Assembly (NCBI GenBank): GCA_900550035.1
Contig: URQS01000097.1
Location: 1-5,630, forward strand
DNA from: an uncultured Prevotella sp.
GTDB taxonomy: Bacteria > Bacteroidota > Bacteroidia > Bacteroidales > Bacteroidaceae
Reading direction: 5' to 3'
DNA length: 5,630 bases
Below, in pieces: positions 1 through 5,579 of the stretch; the stretch's first letter is position 1; every line of letters starts with the position of its first letter. The notes beneath the pieces are model-generated. The model searched no databases, was not told the DNA's origin, and saw nothing but the letters and a program-made list of their open reading frames with translations. Made by a program: the position numbers and the translations under genes.

Positions 1-41
1 CAATGCCCGTGTTGCCCGAAGAGGTGAAGAACGTGAAGTAA
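1..41 (+). CDS. 3' end of an unidentified upstream gene (partial)
   Basis: A frame open from the window edge ends in TAA at 39-41 and reads MPVLPEEVKNVK before the stop. It is followed at once by A/T-rich spacer and the C-rich repeat element at 56-88, as expected past a gene end. Twelve residues are too few to identify a family. The charged, lysine-rich tail is compatible with a soluble protein C-terminus but proves nothing. The alternative is that this is non-coding sequence with a chance open frame. Confidence 0.4.
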   Translation, partial: MPVLPEEVKNVK

Positions 42-55
42 AAATACAATAAAAG

Positions 56-88
56 CCCCACCCCCTGCCCCTCCCCCGTAGGGAGGGG
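56..88. repeat. C-rich/G-rich intergenic element with hairpin
   Basis: Four plus-strand C runs of 4, 5, 4 and 5 bases (56-59, 61-65, 68-71, 73-77) are separated by only 1-2 bases. CCCCTCCC at 68-75 then pairs perfectly with GGGAGGGG at 81-88 around a five-base CCGTA loop. From general knowledge, similar C-rich/G-rich palindromes recur between genes in Prevotella-type genomes, so this is probably one copy of a dispersed element; no second copy lies in this window. No T-run follows on the plus strand, so it is not a standard terminator for the upstream gene, although the hairpin could protect an RNA 3' end. Confidence 0.5.
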
Positions 89-129
89 AGTGATATGCTC
101 TGTCAATAAAACAACATAAACATAAATAA

Positions 130-172
130 GAGGGTGTGCATTCTTGCATAGAAGCATAGAATGCACACCCTC
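130..172 (-). terminator. Intrinsic terminator of the Rpn-type nuclease gene
   Basis: A perfect 14-bp stem pairs GAGGGTGTGCATTC (130-143) with GAATGCACACCCTC (159-172) around a 15-base loop. Read on the minus strand, the hairpin starts 10 bases after the nuclease stop codon and is followed by a T-rich stretch (TTATTTATGTTTATGTTGTTTT). This is the arrangement of a rho-independent terminator, although the T-run is interrupted. Plus-strand transcripts would meet a weaker T-rich stretch after it. Confidence 0.75.
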
Positions 173-181
173 AATCGTTTC

Positions 182-1045
182 TTATAATATAGCCTTAATC
201 TCTTCCTCTGACAGACCAGACGCTTGGATTACAGTTTCTATAGGTACTCCAAGAGCCAAAAGGTTGGCTGCTATCTTTTCTTTAGTCTCTTTTTCTCCTT
301 TCGCCATGCCCTCTGCAAATTTAGTCTTCTCTGCAGTTCTTATGGCATTTACTATATCGCGATAGGCGTTGACGCTGTCTTCGTATAGTTTCAGTTCCTG
401 CTTGTCAAATTTGGAGATTTCAGCCTGCTCAAAGAGACGGGTGAACACACGCTCCTGCAGGGCAGCAGGGCGCTGCATCAAGTTGGAGAGATTCTTCAGT
501 ACATACATCCATTTGTCGTACATGGTTACGAGTTCGGCCTCCTGCTTGTCGAACTTAGGAATCTCTACATATATATATGTCAGTTTATCGTAGAACACCT
601 CGTGGGTGTCTACCTCCATCAGTTTCACTTCATGGTGCCAGCGTTTGGCATTCTCCAGCCCATCAGCGAAGTTGAAGTTAAGCAAGCCTATGGTGTAGAC
701 TGGATTGAGATGGAAGTCCCAATCGCCTCCACGCTGTGCCTGTTCGCGAATGGGGAAGGTAGAATAATATATGGTGCGGTCCTTGAAAAACTCCTGATAC
801 ACGTTCTGCATCTCCACTATGAACTTCTCGCCCTTGTCGTTCTCACAATATACATCGAATATGGCACGGCGTGCATCGGCACGGTCGCCAAGTTGCTCGG
901 AATTAAGATACGTGACGTCCTGAACGTTCTGCTTGCCGTGAAACATGGCGTTCAGAAAGCTGATAAGCAACTCCTTGTTGAACTCAGAGCCGAACAGGCG
1001 CTTAAAGCCGAATTCTGTATGTGGATTGATGTATTTCACTACCAT
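182..1045 (-). CDS. Rpn/PDDEXK-family nuclease (putative transposase family)
   Basis: This 287-residue protein matches the PD-(D/E)XK nuclease family annotated as Rpn recombination-promoting nuclease/putative transposase (PDDEXK_2, TIGR01784 type). The N-terminus has the typical NPHTEFGFKRLFG opening. The core has D64 (AIFDVY) followed by E78-x-Q80 (IVEMQ), the family's D...ExQ metal-binding site in place of ExK. The C-terminal part has the usual LFEQAEI-KF segment and a charged helix ending in an LLALGVPIE...GLSEEEI tail. Length is normal and nothing is truncated. Members are DNA endonucleases found in many scattered copies in Bacteroidetes; the physiological role is uncertain and no transposon ends are visible. 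The ATG at 1043-1045 fits a promoter just upstream that leaves a leader of about 20 bases. It is transcribed alone, divergently from the sensor gene. Confidence 0.9.
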   Translation of the reverse strand: MVVKYINPHTEFGFKRLFGSEFNKELLISFLNAMFHGKQNVQDVTYLNSEQLGDRADARRAIFDVYCENDKGEKFIVEMQNVYQEFFKDRTIYYSTFPIREQAQRGGDWDFHLNPVYTIGLLNFNFADGLENAKRWHHEVKLMEVDTHEVFYDKLTYIYVEIPKFDKQEAELVTMYDKWMYVLKNLSNLMQRPAALQERVFTRLFEQAEISKFDKQELKLYEDSVNAYRDIVNAIRTAEKTKFAEGMAKGEKETKEKIAANLLALGVPIETVIQASGLSEEEIKAIL

Positions 1046-1070
1046 AATGCTGCATTTATTATTCCAATGG

Positions 1071-1101
1071 CAAATATACAGTATTTTTATGGATTTGCAA
1101 A
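1071..1101 (-). promoter_or_regulatory. Bacteroidetes-type promoter of the Rpn nuclease gene
   Basis: On the minus strand a -33 TTTG (1098-1101) is followed after exactly 19 bases by TATATTTG (1071-1078), a full match to the Bacteroidetes TAnnTTTG -7 box. Transcription would start near 1065, leaving about 20 bases before the ATG at 1045. No Shine-Dalgarno sequence is present, which is normal for this phylum. Confidence 0.7.
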
Positions 1102-1134
1102 CGTCAACAACATAAAATAAACAGACAATGATTG

Positions 1135-1280
1135 CAAAAAATGGCGGGAACAGAAATCACTTCTGCTCCCGCCCATGTGTTTTTCCCGATTTTAAAAAAC
1201 TAACCATTTTGAACTAACTATACTAAAACAACAATCTTAATGTCTAATCTTTAACCTATGTTGTATTTGTTTCCTTTTGA
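1135..1280 (-). ncRNA. Possible small RNA ending at the intergenic hairpin
   Basis: On the minus strand a clean TACCTTTG -7 box (1286-1293) lies about 140 bases before the G/C-rich hairpin and its T-run (1173 down to 1135). A transcript from about 1280 to 1135 would be roughly 145 nt, with a terminator at its 3' end and no substantial ORF; the only start seen encodes 10 residues. Weak point: no TTTG -33 element lies at the right distance. The ends are inferred from the signals. It could instead be a remnant leader of a lost gene. Confidence 0.25.
1143..1184. terminator. Bidirectional terminator-like hairpin between divergent genes
   Basis: GGCGGGA (1143-1149) pairs with TCCCGCC (1167-1173). 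After one A/C mismatch, CAGAA (1151-1155) pairs with TTCTG (1161-1165) around the loop ATCAC. On the plus strand GTGTTTTT follows (to 1184); on the minus strand ATTTTTTGC follows (1142-1134). It therefore looks like an intrinsic terminator in both directions. It lies upstream of both flanking gene starts, so neither gene needs it. It either insulates the two promoters or ends a short unannotated transcript. Confidence 0.65.
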
Positions 1281-1285
1281 CATTG

Positions 1286-1293
1286 CAAAGGTA
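1286..1293 (-). promoter_or_regulatory. Isolated minus-strand -7 box (TACCTTTG)
   Basis: The reverse complement of CAAAGGTA gives TACCTTTG in the context GCTACCTTTGCA, a full match to the Bacteroidetes TAnnTTTG -7 box. No TTTG is found 19-21 bases upstream. It points away from the sensor gene, toward the hairpin at 1143-1173. Confidence 0.4.
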
Positions 1294-1338
1294 GCAATAA
1301 ACGATTTTTTCTGCTTTAATTATTAGTTCGCACAATAG

Positions 1339-1364
1339 TATTTTTGTTGCATGTAACAAAAATA
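1339..1364. promoter_or_regulatory. 26-bp palindrome, candidate operator upstream of the HTCS gene
   Basis: TATTTTTGTT (1339-1348) and AACAAAAATA (1355-1364) are perfect inverted arms around GCATGT, whose central CATG is itself palindromic. The inner part, TTGTT-N6-AACAA, has the 5-6-5 layout used by dimeric CRP/FNR-type regulators. It ends about 33 bp upstream of the -7 box of the HTCS gene, roughly -72 to -47 from the likely start, where an activator could bind. The regulator is unknown. A/T-rich DNA yields chance palindromes, but ten perfect pairs is more than expected. Confidence 0.5.
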
Positions 1365-1397
1365 TAACGAAAATCAGCAATTTTATTCGATTTTCTG

Positions 1398-1405
1398 TAT
1401 CTTTG
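1398..1405 (+). promoter_or_regulatory. -7 box of the HTCS gene
   Basis: TATCTTTG is a full match to TAnnTTTG and lies 27 bases before the ATG at 1433, giving a leader of about 20 bases. The expected -33 TTTG is absent (CAGC at the 19-base spacing), which suggests a promoter that depends on an activator or is weak. A 7-bp inverted repeat, GAAAATC (1369-1375) and GATTTTC (1389-1395), ends two bases upstream of the box. Confidence 0.55.
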
Positions 1406-1432
1406 TAATAACAAATCAATAAAAGAAACTCA

Positions 1433-3682
1433 ATGAACCTAAAAACTCGTATATTACATAAACTCATGCTCTTGCTCCTGCTTCCGTTGTTTTTGTCGTG
1501 TGGAGGCTCTGCAAAGAAACAATATGTCATAGCCGTATCACAATGTTCGGAAGACGTATGGCGAGAGAAACTCAACGAGGAATTGCGCATTGCTGCATTA
1601 TATTATAATAATGTAGACCTGCGCATCAGGTCGGCTAACGACGACGTGAAACTACAGACCGAACAAATCAACAGCTTTGTCGACGAGGGAGTGGACCTGC
1701 TCATCGTCGCTCCGGGCCAGGTGACAATATCACCTGCCATCGACCGCGCATACGAAAAGGGAATACCCGTGATAATATTCGACCGAAGGACACGCTCCGA
1801 CAAATACACCGCCTATATCGGTGCTGACAACAAGGAGATAGGTTGTACTATGGGCGAATATCTGGCAAGCACACTCACCAGCGGCGGACATATTCTCGAA
1901 CTATGCGGACTGCCTACGTCGTCGCCTGCCATCGAACGCCGACAGGGATTCGACAGCGTCGTGGCTACCCGACCGGGACTCGAAATCGTGACTCAAGCCT
2001 ACGCTGACTGGACCGAGCAGGGTGCCTACCGAACTATGGACTCGCTGCTATCGCAGCCACATCCGCAGTTTGACTGTCTCTTCGCACACAACGACCGCAT
2101 GGCTATGGGGGCCAGACGCGCTGCCCAAAAGCACGGACTCGACGTCAACAAGATACAGTTCTGCGGCATCGACGCAATGCCGCAGAAGGGAGGCGGAATG
2201 CAACTCGTCACCGACGGCACTCTCTTCGCATCATACATATACCCCACCCGAGGCGACGAAGTGATGCAGCTCGCCATGAATATTCTGACCAATAAGAAAT
2301 ACAAGCGCGAGAACCAGCTCTCGTCGGCACTCGTGACACGCGACAACGCACGAGTACTGCTCATGCAGAACGACGAAACGGCACGACAGCAGGACCACCT
2401 CACCACCCTGCGGTCGCGCGTAGACCAGGCTGCCAGCGATTTCAACACCCAACGAATATATCTACTCATACTCATCGTGTTCGTTGTGCTGCTCATCGTG
2501 GCATGCGCCTTCGCCATACGTGCCTACGTAGCCAAGACACGCATCAACCGTCAGCTGCACGACTCTATGCGCAAGCAGAAGGCCATGACCGAGGAGATGG
2601 AACGAATGACACAGACACAGCTGCAGTTCTTCACCAACGTCAGCCACGAACTGCGCACACCGCTCACGCTCATCGCCGGACCTGCCGACCAGCTGTTGGA
2701 GGACGGCTCTATACGTGGCAACCACCGCTCAATGCTACAGATGATACAGCGCAACACGCGCATACTCATACAGCTCGTGGGCGAGATTCTCGACTTCCGC
2801 AAGGTGCAGAACAACAAGGCTACGCTGCGACTCAACCGATTTGCCATCGACAAGGAACTCGCCACTTGGGCTGAAGACTTCCGCGCAGCGGCTGCACGAC
2901 GCAAGATAACTATCATTGTGATTACGCCCGGTGCTGCCGGCGACGACTCCTCGGCAACTACAGACGAAGACCTCGTCATTGCCGACCGCGACAAGATTGA
3001 GCACGTCTACTTCAATCTGATGTCCAACGCTCTGAAGTATACACCCGAGGGAGGAAGCATCACCACCACCGTGGAGCATTCCGACCATCACTTCACCATC
3101 ACCGTTAGCGATACGGGCAAGGGCATCGATCAGAAGGAGCTGCCCCATCTGTTCGAACGCTTCTATCAGGCGCAAGGCTCTATAGGCGGCACGGGCATCG
3201 GTCTGTCGCTCGTCAAGGCTTATGTTGACATGCATCAAGGCACAATAGATGTAACGAGCCAACCCGGCAAAGGCACCTCGTTCATAGTCTGCCTGCCCGA
3301 CACACAGCCCGGCTACGACCCGTCGAAAGACGTTCAGACCACACCGAGAATTGAGGACAAGAACCTCGTCGACGACAACTATGTGTCGGTAGACATCGAC
3401 GCCCATGCCGCTACCGAACGCATCACCAATGCCGAGGACTTCGACAGCGAACGCCCGCTGGTGCTCATCATCGACGACAACAACGGCATGCGTGCCTATC
3501 TGCGCTCAATACTGAAGGATAAATACAACGTTTCGGAGGCTGCCGACGGCAAGCAGGGACTGGAGAAGGCGTGTCGTGAGATTCCGAAACTGATAATATG
3601 CGACGTAATGATGCCCGTTATGGACGGACTGAGTTCACCCGACAGCTCAAACAGAACATGGCGACGAGCCATATACCCGTGA
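1433..3682 (+). CDS. Hybrid two-component sensor (HTCS), N-terminal part: sugar sensor, kinase and half receiver; frameshifted
   Basis: HTCS proteins join a periplasmic sensor, a histidine kinase, a receiver and an AraC regulator in one chain and usually control glycan-use genes. Seen here: a hydrophobic leader (about 8-23) ending in a lipobox-like Cys23; a type I periplasmic sugar-binding domain (about 30-312); a coiled region; a membrane helix (342-364); HisKA with H405 in SHELRTP; HATPase with N528/N532, DTGKG (560-564) and GGTGIGL (585-591); and a receiver from about 674 with D681/D682 and phospho-acceptor D724. The sensor keeps residues lining up by eye with the ribose-binding protein site: D117-R118, R169 or R170, N220, D247. 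BT1754, the Bacteroides fructose sensor, has the same architecture, so a sugar ligand is likely but not identified. After L733 the frame is lost and 16 out-of-frame residues precede the stop. The restored protein would be 926 residues. Upstream lies a -7 box at the proper distance from this ATG. Confidence 0.88.
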   Translation: MNLKTRILHKLMLLLLLPLFLSCGGSAKKQYVIAVSQCSEDVWREKLNEELRIAALYYNNVDLRIRSANDDVKLQTEQINSFVDEGVDLLIVAPGQVTISPAIDRAYEKGIPVIIFDRRTRSDKYTAYIGADNKEIGCTMGEYLASTLTSGGHILELCGLPTSSPAIERRQGFDSVVATRPGLEIVTQAYADWTEQGAYRTMDSLLSQPHPQFDCLFAHNDRMAMGARRAAQKHGLDVNKIQFCGIDAMPQKGGGMQLVTDGTLFASYIYPTRGDEVMQLAMNILTNKKYKRENQLSSALVTRDNARVLLMQNDETARQQDHLTTLRSRVDQAASDFNTQRIYLLILIVFVVLLIVACAFAIRAYVAKTRINRQLHDSMRKQKAMTEEMERMTQTQLQFFTNVSHELRTPLTLIAGPADQLLEDGSIRGNHRSMLQMIQRNTRILIQLVGEILDFRKVQNNKATLRLNRFAIDKELATWAEDFRAAAARRKITIIVITPGAAGDDSSATTDEDLVIADRDKIEHVYFNLMSNALKYTPEGGSITTTVEHSDHHFTITVSDTGKGIDQKELPHLFERFYQAQGSIGGTGIGLSLVKAYVDMHQGTIDVTSQPGKGTSFIVCLPDTQPGYDPSKDVQTTPRIEDKNLVDDNYVSVDIDAHAATERITNAEDFDSERPLVLIIDDNNGMRAYLRSILKDKYNVSEAADGKQGLEKACREIPKLIICDVMMPVMDGLSSPDSSNRTWRRAIYP

Positions 3683-4212
3683 TTCTGCTCACTGCTTGCT
3701 CGCTGGCAGAACAGCGCGAAGAGGGATACGACACAGGTGCCGACTCTTACCTCACCAAACCATTCTCCGGTTCGGTGCTCCTCTCGCGTGTCGACAATCT
3801 GTTGCGCAACCGCACTATGCTGCGCTCACTCTTCTCGGGCGACAAGAAGGAGGAGGCTGCCGAGGAACAGCTCAGTTCGCGCGACCAGACATTCATCGGT
3901 CGTCTGCGCGACTCTATACGCCAGAACATGGGCGACTCGGACTTCACCGTTGAGCGACTTGGCGAGGAATTGGGTCTGTCGCGTGTGCAACTATACCGTA
4001 AGGTGAAGGCGCTGACGGGTCAGACACCGGTCGACCTACTGAAAAAGGCGCGCCTTGAGAGGGCACGCCTGCTGGTAGAAAAAACTGACAAGTCAATATC
4101 CGAAATTGCCTACGAGGTGGGATTCACCGCTCCGTCCTACTTCAACAAGTGCTTTAAGGACGAGTTCGGAGTCAGTCCCGGAGTATTACGAGAGCGGGGC
4201 TCTCAGTTGTAA
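3598..4212 (+). CDS. HTCS C-terminal part: second half of receiver plus AraC-family DNA-binding domain (displaced by frameshift)
   Basis: This frame continues the HTCS. From E12 it reads EFTRQLKQ, exactly where the receiver after MPVMDGL should continue. It then carries the conserved receiver Thr (T32 in LLTA) and Lys (K54 in TKPF), a linker (about 72-97), and an AraC domain with two helix-turn-helix units (about 117-141, TVERLGEELGLSRVQLYRKV; about 166-194, SISEIAYEVGF...FGVSP). The first 11 residues after the ATG at 3598 are out-of-frame readthrough, so this ATG is probably not a real start. If it were used, the product would be a DNA-binding protein with a receiver lacking its acid pocket and phospho-acceptor Asp. 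Taken as part of the HTCS it gives residues 734-926. Its stop overlaps the convergent ATPase gene by 10 bp. The alternative is a genuine split gene, which I think unlikely. Confidence 0.8.
   Translation: MRRNDARYGRTEFTRQLKQNMATSHIPVILLTACSLAEQREEGYDTGADSYLTKPFSGSVLLSRVDNLLRNRTMLRSLFSGDKKEEAAEEQLSSRDQTFIGRLRDSIRQNMGDSDFTVERLGEELGLSRVQLYRKVKALTGQTPVDLLKKARLERARLLVEKTDKSISEIAYEVGFTAPSYFNKCFKDEFGVSPGVLRERGSQL
3629..3633 (+). other. Single-base frameshift in the HTCS receiver domain
   Basis: The sequence reads GGACTGAGTTC. The sensor frame gives D-G-L then S-S-P. The frame beginning with GAG at 3631 gives E-F-T-R-Q, the natural continuation. Both frames share G3631, so one missing base (CTGGAG or similar reduced to CTGAG) explains the break. 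No slippery heptamer for programmed -1 frameshifting is present. A lost G from a GG pair could be a real mutation or a base-call error. Confidence 0.85.
4190..4204. terminator. Short hairpin spanning the convergent gene ends (weak terminator candidate)
   Basis: GAGAGC (4190-4195) pairs with GCTCTC (4199-4204) around a GGG loop. It overlaps the last codons of the HTCS and the stop region of the ATPase gene, the only structured element between the two convergent transcripts. No T-run follows on either strand, so termination here is doubtful. Confidence 0.25.
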
Positions 4213-5516
4213 TGTTGGGATGGGGAGATTTGCAGTGCATTTATTGAATATAATGGATAGTTGACAAGCCAGTCTTGCTCACGATAAGGCGACATTGATA
4301 GACGCATACCTTTCAATCCTGGATTGCGCTCTACAAACACCTTAAGACTCTTTGCCTGCAGATTCTCCTCTGCCTTTACTTCTACAGGGATTATCATCTC
4401 TTCATCTTGCAACAAGAAATCTATTTCACCTCGTGAGTTTTCTGCCGACCAATAATATATGGACAAAGATGAATTGTCCTTCAATTGCTGCAATACATAC
4501 TGTTCGGTCAATGCGCCCTTAAAATCCGAAAATAGCACATTGCCGTCCAAGAGGCTTTGAACCGGAATATTACTCATTGCGCCCATCAAGCCGATATCGG
4601 ATAAGAACAGCTTAAAGGCAGAAAAATCCTCGTATGCAGACAACGGTAATTGAGCCTTCTTGCATCTGTTAACCTTATATACCAAACCTGCATCCTTTAG
4701 CCATTCTATGGCAAGTTCAAAATCTTTAGCCCTTGCTCCCTCCTTTATCGCTCCGTATACGAACTTCTTGTTCTCTTTTGCCAATTGAGCAGGTATTGAT
4801 TTCCATACCATACGGATACGTGGTACCTCAATAGCAGGCGCATGCTTTGAGAAATCCCGTTCGTACGACTCCAGTATAGCTTTCTGTATGGTTCTTACTC
4901 TCGTCAGATTGCCTTCATTGGCAAACGAAGAAACCACTTCGGGCATTCCACCTATAATATAATACTGACGCAAACGCTCCTCGAATTGGTTTCTGAACAT
5001 TGTTATCATAGACCAATCTTTCGACATCAACACGTCCTTCATTCGACTCTCGCCAATTGCATCCAGAAATTCAAAGAAGGTAAGTGGATACAAATGCATG
5101 AAGTCAACCTTTCCCACGGGAAAAGAGTCATTCTGATGCATGGCAATTCCGAGTAAAGAACCAGCTGCAATGACGTGATATTGAGGAGCCTTTTCGGCAA
5201 AATACTTCAATGCCGTTATTCCTCTTGGGGCTTCTTGTATCTCGTCAAGAATAATAAGCGTATTCTCGTCTATAGTTACTCCCGTACTCCATTGTAGACT
5301 GTTGATGATACGATTTATATCAAAATCATGTGCAAACAACTCACGAAGCATCTCATTGTCCTCAAAGTTTACATATGCACTGTTGGTATAGGCTTCTTTG
5401 GCGAACTCTTGCATCAGCCAGGTTTTCCCCACTTGACGAGCTCCAAGCATAATCAATGGCTTTCGATGGTTGCTCTCCTTCCATTGATATAAGTATTTGA
5501 TAGCACTTCTTTTCAT
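4203..5516 (-). CDS. AAA_14-type P-loop ATPase with C-terminal DUF4143
   Basis: This 437-residue protein belongs to the common AAA_14/DUF4143 group of predicted ATPases. The N-terminal ATPase domain has a Walker A, GARQVGKT (25-32), a Walker B, LIILDE (87-92), and a sensor-like AAGS (117-120). It is followed by the typical LYPLTFFEFL stretch (142-151) and YYIIGGMPEVV (185-195). DUF4143 fills the C-terminal half, with GALTEQYV (334-341) and EIDFLL (364-369) then VEVKA (378-382). The E-x-D...ExK spacing resembles a PD-(D/E)XK nuclease fold. The group is abundant in Bacteroidetes and its function is not firmly known; roles in DNA metabolism or mobile-element biology are guesses. Length is normal and all motifs are intact. 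It is a single gene on the minus strand with its own promoter, tail to tail with the HTCS, and visibly more A/T-rich than it. Confidence 0.9.
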   Translation of the reverse strand: MKRSAIKYLYQWKESNHRKPLIMLGARQVGKTWLMQEFAKEAYTNSAYVNFEDNEMLRELFAHDFDINRIINSLQWSTGVTIDENTLIILDEIQEAPRGITALKYFAEKAPQYHVIAAGSLLGIAMHQNDSFPVGKVDFMHLYPLTFFEFLDAIGESRMKDVLMSKDWSMITMFRNQFEERLRQYYIIGGMPEVVSSFANEGNLTRVRTIQKAILESYERDFSKHAPAIEVPRIRMVWKSIPAQLAKENKKFVYGAIKEGARAKDFELAIEWLKDAGLVYKVNRCKKAQLPLSAYEDFSAFKLFLSDIGLMGAMSNIPVQSLLDGNVLFSDFKGALTEQYVLQQLKDNSSLSIYYWSAENSRGEIDFLLQDEEMIIPVEVKAEENLQAKSLKVFVERNPGLKGMRLSMSPYREQDWLVNYPLYSINALQISPSQHYN

Positions 5517-5546
5517 AAGACTCTGATAATTTGGTATTTACGATTA

Positions 5547-5579
5547 CAAATATACATTTTTTATATCAAATACAACAAA
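5547..5579 (-). promoter_or_regulatory. Promoter of the ATPase gene
   Basis: On the minus strand TATATTTG (5547-5554) fully matches the Bacteroidetes -7 box. A TTTG (5576-5579) lies 21 bases upstream of it, slightly long but acceptable. Transcription would begin near 5541, about 25 bases before the ATG at 5516. The -33 TTTG falls at the end of the first copy of the direct repeat. Confidence 0.6.

Noticed and set aside
182..1045. Insertion sequence around the transposase-family nuclease
   Set aside because: No terminal inverted repeats or target-site duplication were found flanking the gene. The inverted repeat at 130-172 is a single terminator-like hairpin.
602..1120. 172-residue plus-strand open frame
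   Set aside because: It lies almost entirely antisense to the well-recognised nuclease gene and shows no known motif. Its end just before the hairpin at 1143 looks coincidental.
1251..1283. Ten-codon minus-strand ORF (MSKGNKYNIG) after the -7 box
   Set aside because: The ATG sits only two bases past the -7 box, at or before the expected transcription start, and the peptide is too short to support.
1237..1590. 117-residue minus-strand open frame across the intergenic region and HTCS start
   Set aside because: It overlaps the HTCS start and promoter, has low-complexity hydrophobic content and no recognisable domain.
2026..3406. Several long minus-strand open frames (2026-2517, 2551-2994, 2735-3406)
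   Set aside because: They are antisense to intact HTCS domains. GC-rich codon use reduces stop codons on the opposite strand and creates such frames.
3620..3640. Programmed -1 ribosomal frameshifting joining the two HTCS parts
   Set aside because: No X-XXY-YYZ slippery heptamer and no clear downstream stimulatory stem are seen at GGACTGAGTTC. HTCS proteins are not known to use frameshifting.
3696..4006. Additional plus- and minus-strand open frames over the receiver/AraC region
   Set aside because: They are shadows of the frame encoding the receiver end and AraC domain, and contain no domain of their own.
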